From contig NZ_JAUSVF010000001.1 in the NCBI RefSeq assembly GCF_030814475.1, forward strand, positions 2,129,001 through 2,193,000: a stretch of DNA of 64,000 bases, in the 5' to 3' direction. Source of the stretch: Pararhizobium capsulatum DSM 1112. Lineage in GTDB: Bacteria; Pseudomonadota; Alphaproteobacteria; Rhizobiales; Rhizobiaceae. The position numbers were made by a program, and so were the translations under genes. Below the pieces are notes generated by a model, which saw only the letters and a list, made by a program, of their open reading frames with translations, ran no database searches and was not told the origin of the DNA. The number at the start of each line of letters is the position of its first letter. Within the stretch, counting starts at the first letter, position 1. Positions 31,727 through 40,547 of the stretch are shown one piece after another.

Positions 31727-33160
31727 ATGACCCGTAAACCTTTTGCTCTCGTCCTGTCCGCGATGGCCGGACTGGCGCTTCTCGCCTTTGTTGTTCAGCC
31801 GAAGACGAGCGATGCTCAGACCAGCGCGACAGAAACGCAGAAGACCATTCCGCAAAACCATGTCGAGATGCAGCTTTCCTTCGCGCCGCTCGTCAAGCAG
31901 ACGGCGAATGCGGTCGTGAACGTCTATGCCGAGAAAACTGTCCAGGGCCAGTCGCTGTTTTCGGGTGATCCCTTCTTCGAGCAGTTCTTCGGCCAGCAGA
32001 TGCCGAACCGTTCGGAAAAGCAGTCCTCGCTCGGTTCCGGCGTGATCGTCGGCAAGAATGGCATCGTGGTGACCAACAATCATGTTATCGAGGGGGCAGA
32101 CGACATCAAGGTGGCACTTGCGGACGGGCGGGAATTTGCAAGCAAGGTCATGCTCAAGGATGATCGCCTGGATCTGGCCGTGCTGAAGATCGAATCGGAC
32201 GGCCCCTTCGAAACCATTCCTTTCGGCAATTCCGATGCGGTCGAGGTGGGCGATCTTGTGCTAGCCATCGGCAATCCGTTCGGCGTCGGCCAGACGGTGA
32301 CGTCAGGCATCGTCTCTGCGCTCGCTCGCAATCAGGTCGTATCCGGTGATTTCGGCTTCTTCATTCAGACGGATGCCGCGATCAATCCCGGCAACTCCGG
32401 CGGCGGTCTCATCAACATGAAGGGCGAGCTGATCGGCATCAACACTGCGATCTTTTCGCGGGGCGGCGGCTCGAATGGTGTTGGCTTCGCTATCCCCGCC
32501 AATCTCGCCAAGGTTTTTGTCGCGTCTGCAGAAGGTGGAAACGGCAGTTTCAGCCGGCCCTATATTGGCGCAAGTTTCGAACCCGTCACGTCCGAAGTCG
32601 CCGAAGCACTGGGGCTTGAGCGGGCACGCGGCGCACTCGTCAGTTCCGTTGTCGAAGGTGGCCCAGCCGAGGCCGCCGGTCTGCGTCCCGGTGAAGTCGT
32701 AATGGCTGTAAACGGTATCCCGGTAGAGCATCCCGACGCGCTCGGTTACCGTCTGACCACAGTCGGCGTCGGCCATGATGCCAGGCTGACGGTGGCTGAC
32801 AACGGCAAGACCCGCGATGTCGTTCTGTCCCTCACTGATGCTCCCGAGAAGCCTCCGCGCGATGAAAGGCTGATCGAAGGACGCAATCCCTTCGCAGGTG
32901 CTGTCGTCGGTAATCTTTCGCCACGACTTGCGGATGAGCTGCATATGCCGGGCGGATCGAAGGGAGTTGTCGTGACCGAGGTCAATCGCGGCTCACCGGC
33001 GGCCCGGGTTGGCTTTCAGCCCAAGGATATCATCGTCGCAGTGAATGGAACGGCGATTGAGAACTCGGCGTCGCTCGAGGAGCTTGCCGCGCAGGACCCC
33101 TCTTTCTGGCGCGTCGAGATCGAACGCGATGGCCAGCGCATTCGTCAGTTCTTCCGATGA
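31727..33160 (+). CDS. periplasmic Deg (HtrA-type) serine endoprotease with two PDZ domains
   Basis: The product is a 477-aa serine protease and chaperone of the cell envelope that removes misfolded proteins. The ATG at 31727 gives a proper signal peptide (M-T-R-K-P-F-A then a hydrophobic stretch, cleavage near A-Q-T-S); the longer ORF start at 31475 lies in rplQ. The catalytic triad is H119 (T-N-N-H-V-I), D149 (D-L-A-V) and S224 (G-N-S-G-G). Two PDZ domains follow (about 270-365 and 385-475). The stop overlaps rarA (ATGA), so the two are translationally coupled. It could be named degQ, degP or mucD; I leave the symbol open. Confidence 0.93.
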   Translation: MTRKPFALVLSAMAGLALLAFVVQPKTSDAQTSATETQKTIPQNHVEMQLSFAPLVKQTANAVVNVYAEKTVQGQSLFSGDPFFEQFFGQQMPNRSEKQSSLGSGVIVGKNGIVVTNNHVIEGADDIKVALADGREFASKVMLKDDRLDLAVLKIESDGPFETIPFGNSDAVEVGDLVLAIGNPFGVGQTVTSGIVSALARNQVVSGDFGFFIQTDAAINPGNSGGGLINMKGELIGINTAIFSRGGGSNGVGFAIPANLAKVFVASAEGGNGSFSRPYIGASFEPVTSEVAEALGLERARGALVSSVVEGGPAEAAGLRPGEVVMAVNGIPVEHPDALGYRLTTVGVGHDARLTVADNGKTRDVVLSLTDAPEKPPRDERLIEGRNPFAGAVVGNLSPRLADELHMPGGSKGVVVTEVNRGSPAARVGFQPKDIIVAVNGTAIENSASLEELAAQDPSFWRVEIERDGQRIRQFFR

Positions 33161-34467
33161 GCGATCTGTTCTCGCCCCACGAGCCGCCGGGCATGGAGAC
33201 AAAGCGTCCGCTTGCAGATCGTCTGCGTCCGCAATCACTCGCAGAAGTCACAGGACAGGCGCATCTGGCAGGGGAAGACGGCGCCCTGTCGCGCATGATC
33301 GCTTCGGGAACGCTTGGCTCGATGATCTTCTGGGGGCCGCCGGGGACAGGCAAGACCACCGTGGCGCGATTGCTTTCGGGCGAAGCGGGGCTGGCCTTCG
33401 AGCAGATTTCCGCGATTTTTTCGGGTGTTGCCGATCTCAAGAAGGTCTTCGAATCGGCTCGGGCGCGACGGATGTCCGGCCGGCAGACGCTGCTTTTCGT
33501 CGACGAGATCCACCGTTTCAACCGCGCCCAGCAGGATAGCTTCCTGCCTGTCATGGAAGACGGCACGGTGATCCTCGTCGGTGCGACGACGGAAAATCCG
33601 TCCTTTGAACTCAACGCCGCTCTTCTTTCGCGTGCGCGGGTGTTGACCTTCAAGCCGCATGACGAGGCAAGCCTTGCCGAGCTTCTGGACCGCGCCGAGG
33701 AAATTGAGGCCCGACCGCTTCCGCTCGACGAGGACGCGCGGGCAAGCCTGATCCGTATGGCAGATGGTGACGGGCGAGCCGTACTGACGCTTGCCGAGGA
33801 GGTCTGGCGTGCCGCCCGCAAGGGGGAGGTTTTCAATGTAGCCGCGTTGCAGGAGATCGTCCAGCGCCGCGCACCTGTCTATGACAAGGGCCAGGACGGT
33901 CACTACAATCTCATCTCCGCGTTGCACAAATCGGTGCGTGGCTCAGACCCGGATGCCGCACTTTACTATCTCTGCCGCATGTTCGACGCTGGCGAGGATC
34001 CGCTCTATCTCGGACGGCGGCTGGTACGCATGGCAGTGGAGGATATCGGCCTCGCCGATCCGCAGGCACTCGTTGTCTGTAATGCAGCCAAGGACGCCTA
34101 CGATTATCTGGGGTCACCGGAAGGGGAGCTGGCGCTGGCGCAGGCTTGCGTCTATCTGGCAACCGCGCCAAAATCCAATGCCGTCTACACCGCCTACAAG
34201 TCGGCGATGCGCGCGGCCAAGGAAAACGGCTCTCTGCTGCCGCCCAAGCATATTCTCAATGCCCCGACCAAGCTGATGAAGGGCGAAGGTTATGGTGACG
34301 GCTATCGCTACGATCATGACGAGCCCGATGCCTTTTCCGGCCAGGATTATTTTCCAGAGAAGATGGGGCGGAAAACTTTTTACGACCCGCCGGAGCGTGG
34401 CTTCGAGCGGGATATTCGCAAGCGGTTGGACTGGTGGGCCAAGCTGCGTCGAGAGCGCGGGACCTGA
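33157..34467 (+). CDS. rarA: replication-associated recombination protein A (AAA+ ATPase)
   Basis: The 436-aa AAA+ protein of the RarA/MgsA/WRNIP1 family acts at stalled replication forks. Walker A is G-P-P-G-T-G-K-T-T (about 61-69), Walker B L-F-V-D-E-I-H-R-F (about 113-121), and the C-terminal MgsA domain with Y-K-S-A-M-R-A-A is present. The ATG overlaps the stop of the upstream protease, an arrangement seen in many alphaproteobacteria. Confidence 0.95.
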   Translation: MSDLFSPHEPPGMETKRPLADRLRPQSLAEVTGQAHLAGEDGALSRMIASGTLGSMIFWGPPGTGKTTVARLLSGEAGLAFEQISAIFSGVADLKKVFESARARRMSGRQTLLFVDEIHRFNRAQQDSFLPVMEDGTVILVGATTENPSFELNAALLSRARVLTFKPHDEASLAELLDRAEEIEARPLPLDEDARASLIRMADGDGRAVLTLAEEVWRAARKGEVFNVAALQEIVQRRAPVYDKGQDGHYNLISALHKSVRGSDPDAALYYLCRMFDAGEDPLYLGRRLVRMAVEDIGLADPQALVVCNAAKDAYDYLGSPEGELALAQACVYLATAPKSNAVYTAYKSAMRAAKENGSLLPPKHILNAPTKLMKGEGYGDGYRYDHDEPDAFSGQDYFPEKMGRKTFYDPPERGFERDIRKRLDWWAKLRRERGT

Positions 34468-34560
34468 GGACAACCCTCAAGCCGAGCGATGTCTGCGGGG
34501 CATGGCTGACTTGCCCTTTGATATCTTGCGGATAAACGGTGTCGATGGCATATAGGCGTC

Positions 34561-34630
34561 ATGCAGACGGCTGCACGGGAGGCGATTCTTCCGAACATCC
34601 GCGGGGACGGCCTCGCTCCTTTGAACGGAG
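34561..34630 (+). promoter_or_regulatory. guanidine-II (mini-ykkC) riboswitch
   Basis: Two hairpins, each with an ACGG loop, define this class: P1 34562-34575 (TGCAG-ACGG-CTGCA) and P2 34601-34616 (GCGGGG-ACGG-CCTCGC), 25 bases apart. Directly after P2, CTCC (34616-34619) can pair with the ribosome site GGAG (34627-34630). The expected switch is that guanidinium binding stabilises P1 and P2 and frees the ribosome site. The downstream gene is an SMR exporter of the Gdx/SugE type, the classic target. Confidence 0.93.
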
Positions 34631-34636
34631 TTTATC

Positions 34637-34951
34637 ATGGCCTGGGCTATTCTTTTCCTCGCTGGACTTCTCGAAATCGGCTGGGCGATCGGGCTGAAAT
34701 ATACGGATGGCTTTACCAAGCCCTTGCCGACGGTGCTGACGGCGGCTTCCATGGTTGCGAGCGTCGTGCTTCTGGGGATTGCGATGCGCAGCCTGCCGCT
34801 CGGAACAGCCTACGCGATCTGGACCGGTATCGGTACGGTCGGTACAGTCATTTTCGGTATCTTCCTTTTCGCCGAACCTGCGACAGCTGTCAGAATCGGC
34901 TGCATCGCCCTGATCGTCGCCGGTATCGCCGGGTTGAAGATGACAGCATAA
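34637..34951 (+). CDS. gdx: SMR-family guanidinium exporter (SugE/Gdx)
   Basis: The 104-aa inner-membrane protein has four transmembrane helices and works as a proton-coupled antiporter dimer. The key glutamate of the first helix is present in L-L-E-I-G-W (E13), and the G-T-A-Y-A-I-W motif is typical of the SugE branch rather than EmrE. The guanidine-II riboswitch immediately upstream supports guanidinium export as the substrate rather than general drug efflux. Also named sugE in databases. Confidence 0.92.
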   Translation: MAWAILFLAGLLEIGWAIGLKYTDGFTKPLPTVLTAASMVASVVLLGIAMRSLPLGTAYAIWTGIGTVGTVIFGIFLFAEPATAVRIGCIALIVAGIAGLKMTA

Positions 34952-34968
34952 GCCTATGAAAAGCCACG

Positions 34969-35078
34969 CCTTTAAAGTTTGTCAGGGAAAAGTGGGAACC
35001 GGTTTTCCCGAAAAGACAAACGGAAACAGAAGAATCTGGAGGACGTCTGCTTCAATCTGAACCAGACGTCCTCCAAAG
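34969..35078. repeat. RIME-like intergenic palindromic element, copy 2
   Basis: This 110-bp element has the same two-palindrome layout as the copy at 11051-11158. The right arm is perfect here (TGGAGGACGTCTG with CAGACGTCCTCCA). Compared with copy 1, a T-A pair in this arm is replaced by C-G on both sides, a compensatory change. It lies between convergent genes (gdx and the ATP12 gene), where it may serve as a bidirectional terminator. Confidence 0.82.
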
Positions 35079-35108
35079 ACGGGCATTTTACGGAAAGGGC
35101 GCGGTTGT

Positions 35109-35894
35109 TTAGCGCAGGGCGTCCAGAGTCTTCGCTGCCGCCTGCATCTCCCGCCAGCGAAGTTCGCGACGCTGGAAGGCTTCCTCGTCGGTTCCCCAGT
35201 GTTCGATCTGCCAGTCTTCGTCGACATGGGCGAAGGCCCAGGTTTCTTCCGCAGTAGCCCTCTGTTCGGCAAAGGCAAGCGCGAGTATAGCGGATCCGGT
35301 CAGCGTCGTGATGGTATGCAGGCATGCCAGACCAAGCGGGGTTGCATAGGCACGAAGCGCATTGGCAAAGGCATTGACGGCTGCACGCGGCTGTTCCTGA
35401 TGGATAATACCTTCGGCAAGAACGAAGCGCGCGCCAAGGCTTTCGGCAGCCCAGGCCAAAATGGGATCCCAACCCTCCATCTGTCGCGCAACAAGACCCT
35501 CCGGTTCGGAGGCACGGTAGCAGAGAAGGTCAGTCCCCGAGAATTTCAGGATATCTTCGAAAACAGCGCGAATATCCTTGGCAACGCCGTCCAGGGCCGT
35601 GTTGGCGAGCCGGGTTACCGGCATGGTCGCGGGATCGATAACGTCCTTCTGGGCGTCCCATTCTTCCGCGAGCAAGGCTGCAACCCGGGCTGTCGGAACC
35701 GATAGCGGGTTCTTTGCCGGCGTGCGAACCGTGCGGCCGTCGAGCAGCACCGCGTGGCCACCATTGTCAGAGGAAGCAACAGTTACGGCCGTATAGAAGC
35801 GCTTCGGCAGTGGCTTCAGCATCTGAATCTGAGCGCGGCGTACGGGTTCGGGATCGCTGAGTGCGCCCGTCAAGTCATCGCGGATATCAGGCAT
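35109..35894 (-). CDS. ATP12 family F1-ATPase assembly chaperone
   Basis: The 261-aa protein belongs to the ATP12 family (mitochondrial ATP12 relatives), thought to bind the F1 alpha subunit before assembly of ATP synthase. The N-terminal K-R-F-Y-T-A-V-T-V and L-D-G-R-T-V-R-T-P-A-K-N-P-L motifs and the C-terminal E-E-A-F-Q-R-R-E-L-R-W are typical. Its start overlaps the 3' end of the HAD phosphatase gene by 8 bases, so the three genes on this strand (rluC-like, HAD, ATP12) form one operon, as in related rhizobia. Confidence 0.9.
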   Translation of the reverse strand: MPDIRDDLTGALSDPEPVRRAQIQMLKPLPKRFYTAVTVASSDNGGHAVLLDGRTVRTPAKNPLSVPTARVAALLAEEWDAQKDVIDPATMPVTRLANTALDGVAKDIRAVFEDILKFSGTDLLCYRASEPEGLVARQMEGWDPILAWAAESLGARFVLAEGIIHQEQPRAAVNAFANALRAYATPLGLACLHTITTLTGSAILALAFAEQRATAEETWAFAHVDEDWQIEHWGTDEEAFQRRELRWREMQAAAKTLDALR

Positions 35895-36551
35895 GCTGTC
35901 TCTCCATCCATTTCAGGATTTCCTCTGGCGTGCGGACAATGTGGTCAGCGCCGGCTTCGACGAGATCCGGCACCGAGGCATAGCCCCAGGACACACCCAG
36001 CGCCGTTGCACCAGCACTTTTGGCCATCTGCATGTCATAGATTGCATCACCGATGACGATGGTATCGCGAGCATCGATCCCAGCTTCGGCGCAGCATTCC
36101 GTCACCATGGCCGGATGCGGCTTGGACGGGCAATCATCCGCGGTACGGGATGTGAAGAATGTCTTTTCAAAACCGTGGCTTGCGCAGATCGCTTGAAGTC
36201 CGCGACGGGACTTTCCCGTTACGGCACCCAGAATCACGTCGTCCTTTTGTGAAAGGGTGGCGATCATGCTGGCGATACCCGGAAAGAGCGGCTCCTGAAA
36301 GCCCGGCTCGGCGCGGACACCGGTAAAAATCGACTTGTATGCGCTGTCATGGCCAGCGACTGATCATCCACATGAGGTATGCCGCGCATGCGCGCGATGG
36401 CAATATCCAGCGTCAGTCCGATGACGCCTTTGGTCTCTGAAAGCTGCGGTCGCGGCAGATTGAAATCGACGAAGGTGCGCGACATGACCTCATGGATCAG
36501 GCCCGCGCTATCGACAAGCGTTCCATCACAATCAAACAGGACGAGTTGCAT
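35887..36551 (-). pseudogene. HAD-family phosphatase, broken by a single-base frameshift
   Basis: The 5' part (36264-36551) begins M-Q-L-V-L-F-D-C-D-G-T-L-V-D-S, the HAD nucleophile motif, and runs off-frame after about residue 70. The 3' part (from about 36345 down to 35887) in another frame continues A-Y-K-S-I-F-T-G-V-R-A-E-P-G-F and carries motif III-type G-K-S and the acidic I-G-D-A-I-Y-D-M. A one-base deletion near 36338-36350 explains the split; the two halves together give a normal 221-aa phosphoglycolate phosphatase-like protein. It could be a real pseudogene or a sequencing error. Confidence 0.85.
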
Positions 36552-37537
36552 CAGTCCTTCTCTCCGGCATTGTCGAGATCAAAACCGAACAGGTTCCAGG
36601 ATTGCGTCATATGCTGTGGCATCGGCGCCGTGATCTTCAGGCGTCCACCATCGGGATGCGGGATGTCGATGTGACGGGCATGCAGGTGCAGCTTGTTCTG
36701 GACCCCGCCGGGGAAGTTCCAGCCCGGCGCGTCATCGAAATATTTCGGATCCCCCAGGATCGGATGGCCGATGTGCAGGGCGTGGACGCGCAGCTGGTGC
36801 GTGCGGCCGGTATAGGGTTCCATCTCCAGCCAGGCGAAGTTCTGGCCCGCCTGCTCGATGACGCGGTAATAGGAAATCGCGTGATCGGCACCCTCTTCGC
36901 CATGCTTGGCGATGCGCATGCGGTCGCCATCCGGCGTCTGCTCCTTGACGAGCCAGGTGGAAAGTTTGTCTTCCCGCTTGCGCGGCACGCCCTTGACCAG
37001 CGCCCAGTAGATTTTCTTGGTGTCGCGCTCACGGAAGGCGGCCGTCAGCTTTTGGGCTGCACCCCGGGTGCGGGCGATGACGAGAACGCCTGACGTGTCG
37101 CGGTCGAGCCGGTGCACGAGGCGCGGCTTCTCGCCCCGCGGGCTGGTCCATGCCTCCAGCATCTGGTCAATATGCCGGTTGACGCCGGAGCCACCCTGAA
37201 CGGCGATACCCGGGGGCTTGTTGAGCACAATCACCTTGGCGTCTTCATGCAGAAGCATGCGCGACAGAAGCTCGTGATCGGAGGCATTGCGCAGGTCGCG
37301 CCCGGCAATCGGACCCGTCTTCTTGGCATCGACGTCCATCGGAGGGATTCGAACAACCTGGCCCGGCTGGACGCGGGTATCGGATTTTACGCGGCCACCG
37401 TCCACGCGGATCTGACCCGAGCGGAGAAGCTTTTGCAGCGGGCCGAAGCCGAGGCCGGGATAGTGCACCTTGAACCAGCGATCGAGCCGCATGCCCGTTT
37501 CGTCGGCTTCCACCTGCCTGTGTTCAATACCTGCCAT
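36551..37537 (-). CDS. RluC/RluD-type 23S rRNA pseudouridine synthase
   Basis: The 328-aa enzyme has an N-terminal S4 RNA-binding domain (about 16-75; M-R-L-D-R-W-F) and the RluA-family catalytic motif H-R-L-D-R-D-T-S-G with the nucleophilic Asp. The G-R-T-H-Q-L-R-V-H motif is also present. The target is probably 23S rRNA uridines of the RluC type. The stop overlaps the start of the HAD gene by one base. Confidence 0.92.
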   Translation of the reverse strand: MAGIEHRQVEADETGMRLDRWFKVHYPGLGFGPLQKLLRSGQIRVDGGRVKSDTRVQPGQVVRIPPMDVDAKKTGPIAGRDLRNASDHELLSRMLLHEDAKVIVLNKPPGIAVQGGSGVNRHIDQMLEAWTSPRGEKPRLVHRLDRDTSGVLVIARTRGAAQKLTAAFRERDTKKIYWALVKGVPRKREDKLSTWLVKEQTPDGDRMRIAKHGEEGADHAISYYRVIEQAGQNFAWLEMEPYTGRTHQLRVHALHIGHPILGDPKYFDDAPGWNFPGGVQNKLHLHARHIDIPHPDGGRLKITAPMPQHMTQSWNLFGFDLDNAGEKD

Positions 37538-37658
37538 CTGTTCAATCCGCTTTCGTCACCACGCGCCATCCGTGCGATGCCGGATCGCCTGCAGGGGCCT
37601 CTACGTGTTCTTGCCATTTCTGCCGCGCACATTTCCGGCGCTGGCCTGAACGCACGCT

Positions 37659-38036
37659 TTAGACCATTGCGCGCATCAGAGCCAGCCCGGCAACGACTGC
37701 GAGACCTGAAAGAATGACACTTGCCCCGACATAAAGTGCTGCCGGCAGCGTTTCTCCGCGCTCGAACAACGTAACTGCGTCCAGCGAGAAGGCGGAAAAG
37801 GTCGTATATCCGCCCAGTATACCGGTGACCAGAAATACTCGCATCTCCGGCGAGGCGCCGAACTTGCGGATGACCACTTCAGACAGCACGCCGATCAGGA
37901 ACGAGCCGGTGACATTCACTGTCAACGTCCCCCAGGGGAAACCCGGACCAAAACTTCGCAGGGTGCCGAGACCGACAAGATAGCGCAGAACGGAGCCAAG
38001 GGCGCCGCCAAGCGCGACAAGAATAATGTGTGCCAT
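37659..38036 (-). CDS. crcB: fluoride channel CrcB/Fluc
   Basis: The 125-aa inner-membrane protein has four helices and works as a double-barrelled fluoride exporter dimer. I chose ATG 38036 (M-A-H-I-I-L-V-A-L-G-G-A-L-G-S) over 38117. The motifs G-G-A-L-G-S-V-L-R-Y, N-V-T-G-S-F-L-I-G and G-G-Y-T-T-F-S-A-F-S, including the Phe box and central sodium-site residues, are intact. I saw no fluoride riboswitch upstream. Confidence 0.93.
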   Translation of the reverse strand: MAHIILVALGGALGSVLRYLVGLGTLRSFGPGFPWGTLTVNVTGSFLIGVLSEVVIRKFGASPEMRVFLVTGILGGYTTFSAFSLDAVTLFERGETLPAALYVGASVILSGLAVVAGLALMRAMV

Positions 38037-38179
38037 GATTTTGCCATAGCTTATCCGGTCGCTGTTGAAAAGAACAGCAGTGTCCCGAAGTGGGAAGGTA
38101 AATGGCTGGCCAGTCAATCCGGACTTAACGATTGGCTGCTTAAATGCCGTTCAGCATAGTTCAACCACGCGGATGGCAG

Positions 38180-38491
38180 ATGATGGCCTTGGCAATCCAG
38201 TTCACCCATTACGATCTCAAGCTGCTGCGAGCCGGGATCACGGTCGAGATCACGCTTGCGGCGGTGGCAAATGTCCGGCTGATGACGGCGAAGAACTTCG
38301 CGCTCTACAAGGAGGCGATGAAGCATCAGTTCATCGGTGGCGTCGCGCGCAAGTCGCCGATCCGACTGACCATCCCACAGGCTGGCCACTGGCATGTGGT
38401 GGTAGACATGGAAGGGCACCACGGCCAGAGCGAATCCAGCATTCGCATCGTTGAAACGGCTCCCGCACCCCGCTTTCAGTCGGCATCATGA
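38180..38491 (+). CDS. DUF1883 domain protein
   Basis: The protein (103 aa from the ATG at 38180; an earlier ATG is at 38144 and another at 38183) matches the DUF1883 family: F-T-H-Y-D-L near the start, then N-V-R-L-M-T, then S-P-I-R-L-T-I-P and H-W-H-V-V-V-D. The family is found mainly in Rhizobiales and some toll/interleukin receptor-associated bacterial proteins; its function is unknown. No good ribosome site decides the start. It stands alone between crcB and fghA. Confidence 0.75.
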   Translation: MMALAIQFTHYDLKLLRAGITVEITLAAVANVRLMTAKNFALYKEAMKHQFIGGVARKSPIRLTIPQAGHWHVVVDMEGHHGQSESSIRIVETAPAPRFQSAS

Positions 38492-38533
38492 TTTGCGGCT
38501 GCCCGGCAGGCCGGCAGCGCCGTTTCTTCCCAG

Positions 38534-39367
38534 TTATGCCAGGCGTTCGGCATGCCACTTCAGGTGATCGTCCATGAAGGTCGAGATGAAGTAGTAGGAA
38601 TGATCGTAGCGCTCGTGGAGCCTCAGCGTCAGGCCTATATCCGTTCCCTTGATCGCCTCTTCGAACAGCCAGGGACGCAGACCACCGTCGAGAAAATTGT
38701 CCGTCTTGCCCTGGTCGATCAGGAATTCCGGAAAGCGTGCGCCGTCCTTCACCAGTGCACAGGCGTCGTACTGGCGCCACGCAGCCTTGTCTTCTCCAAG
38801 ATATTTTTCAAAGGCACCGATTGACCAATCGGCGGTGGAAGGCTCGACGATCGGGGCGAAGGCGGAGCAGCTGCGGAACCGGTCGGGATGCTTGAGGGCG
38901 ATGGTCATGGCGCCATGGCCACCCATCGAATGACCGAAGATGCCCTGGCGGCTCATATCCACACGGAAATGCTGGGCGATGAAAGCCGGAAGTTCCTCGG
39001 TGATATAGGTGTGCATCTGGTAGTGATCGGACCAGGGCATCTGGGTCGCGTCGAGATAGAATCCGGCACCTTTGCCCATCTGCCAGTTGGTCAGTTCATC
39101 CGGCACATCCTTGCCGCGCGGGCTGGTGTCCGGGCAGACGATGATCAGGCCGAGCTCGGAGGCCATGCGCCGATATTCGCCTTTTTCCATGACATTGGCG
39201 TGCGTGCAGGTCAGGCCTGAGAGGTACCAGACCACGGGGCAGGGCTCTGCAATGGCCTGCGGGGGAACATAGACAGCAAAGGTCATCTCGCCGCCACAGG
39301 CTTCAGAATCGTGGGCGAAGACGCCCTGCATGCCGCCAAAGGCGGTGTTCTGGGAAAGGACTTTCAT
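38534..39367 (-). CDS. fghA: S-formylglutathione hydrolase
   Basis: The 277-aa esterase hydrolyses S-formylglutathione to formate and glutathione, the second step of glutathione-dependent formaldehyde detoxification. The nucleophile motif G-H-S-M-G-G-H (S147), D223 and H256 give the catalytic triad. The alpha/beta hydrolase fold and W-Y-L-S-G-L-T-C-T motif are as in the esterase D family. The partner dehydrogenase gene lies 1.8 kb upstream on the same strand, with three other genes between. Confidence 0.95.
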   Translation of the reverse strand: MKVLSQNTAFGGMQGVFAHDSEACGGEMTFAVYVPPQAIAEPCPVVWYLSGLTCTHANVMEKGEYRRMASELGLIIVCPDTSPRGKDVPDELTNWQMGKGAGFYLDATQMPWSDHYQMHTYITEELPAFIAQHFRVDMSRQGIFGHSMGGHGAMTIALKHPDRFRSCSAFAPIVEPSTADWSIGAFEKYLGEDKAAWRQYDACALVKDGARFPEFLIDQGKTDNFLDGGLRPWLFEEAIKGTDIGLTLRLHERYDHSYYFISTFMDDHLKWHAERLA

Positions 39368-39386
39368 GTCGGCTCCTTACAAATTG

Positions 39387-40049
39387 CTATGCCAGCGAGA
39401 CGGCCGTATTGACCGCTGCGGCAACGAGGGTGGTGTTGAAGAAAAACGAGACGATCGAATGCAGCAGGCTCAGCTTGCGCATGTCGGTCGAGGTGATCGC
39501 AATGTCGGATGTCTGGCCGGTCATGCCGATCACGAAGGAAAAGTAGAGAAAATCGTAAATGCCCGGCTCTGTATCTCCGGGAAAGTTGAGGCCGCCGCCG
39601 TTCTCTTTGTCCGCGGTGGTTCCGATAGCAGGGCTCCAATAGCGATGAGCATAGTGAAGGGCCGCCATCGTATGGATTGTCAGCCAGCCAAGCGTGACGG
39701 CAAGAAAGGCAAGAACCAGCGAGGCGAGGGGCGGTGTACCCGGTGCCTTGTTGAGTACCATGAAAAGCGAAGCAACCGACGCGATGATCGTCGCAAGCGT
39801 GACCGCGAAGATGATCGGGGCAGGTTCGTCCGTGCCGGCAGCATGTTTCTTTAGATAGGAAGCAGTCAGTTTGCGCAGCTGGAATCCGGTGAGCACCAGA
39901 TAGACGACAAAGAAGACGACGGGCGTGCCGACGATCATCAGTTTCGGCTCGATCACCAGGCAGAGGAGAAGCGAAAGCAGGGCAACGACGACCGCGATAT
40001 AGAAGGGCGCATGACGGCGAAGGGAGAGATTGCTGTCTCCGTTGGTCAT
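39387..40049 (-). CDS. DUF1345 inner-membrane protein
   Basis: The 220-aa protein has about five hydrophobic segments (near 16-35, 38-56, 80-100, 112-130 and 195-215). The C-terminal motif Y-D-F-L-Y-F-S-F-V-I-G-M-T-G-Q-T-S-D is the DUF1345 signature. Function is unknown. It is 19 bases upstream of fghA on the same strand, so it is probably co-transcribed. Confidence 0.85.
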   Translation of the reverse strand: MTNGDSNLSLRRHAPFYIAVVVALLSLLLCLVIEPKLMIVGTPVVFFVVYLVLTGFQLRKLTASYLKKHAAGTDEPAPIIFAVTLATIIASVASLFMVLNKAPGTPPLASLVLAFLAVTLGWLTIHTMAALHYAHRYWSPAIGTTADKENGGGLNFPGDTEPGIYDFLYFSFVIGMTGQTSDIAITSTDMRKLSLLHSIVSFFFNTTLVAAAVNTAVSLA

Positions 40050-40058
40050 TCCTGTCTC

Positions 40059-40526
40059 CTAACGACGCTTCACCCGCCGGCACAGCCGGTCGAGCGTTTC
40101 CAGAAAAGCGGATCGATCGCGAGGGGAGAACGCAGCGTTGTAACCCTTGCTTTCCCCGGTCTCGCGCAGATGTGCGCCAAGATCGCGCATAGCCGTCGCC
40201 ATACCGATATTGCCCTTGTCGAACACCCGGCCCGTTGGTCCGGTCACTTCAGCACCTGCCGCGACGCAACGTCCTGCCAATGGCACGTCGGCGGTGATCA
40301 CGATATCGCCCTCGACCGCCCGTTCGGCAATCCAGTCGTCGGCAGCATCGAAGCCGGCCGAAACGATTATGTTTCTGACCATCGGATCTCGCGACGGTCG
40401 CAGGCCCGAATTGGCGACGAAAACCACCGGCATGCCATGGCGCTCGGCGACCTTGAGGATCTCCGGCTTCACAGGGCATGCGTCGGCATCGACATAGATG
40501 GTGTTTTCGTGAGGCGTATCGTTCAT
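40059..40526 (-). CDS. UPF0178 (YaiI/YqxD, DUF188) family protein
   Basis: The 155-aa protein begins with the family motif I-Y-V-D-A-D-A-C-P-V-K and contains V-A-N-S-G and D-I-V-I-T-A-D-V-P-L-A. The fold is predicted to be PIN-like, with the conserved acidic residues, but no activity is established. It ends 9 bases before the DUF1345 gene. Confidence 0.9.
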   Translation of the reverse strand: MNDTPHENTIYVDADACPVKPEILKVAERHGMPVVFVANSGLRPSRDPMVRNIIVSAGFDAADDWIAERAVEGDIVITADVPLAGRCVAAGAEVTGPTGRVFDKGNIGMATAMRDLGAHLRETGESKGYNAAFSPRDRSAFLETLDRLCRRVKRR

Positions 40527-40547
40527 GGCTCGATCCAGCGGCGATGG

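Noticed and set aside
38037..38140. Fluoride riboswitch upstream of crcB
   Set aside because: The conserved pseudoknot elements of the crcB motif are not present on the - strand in this interval.
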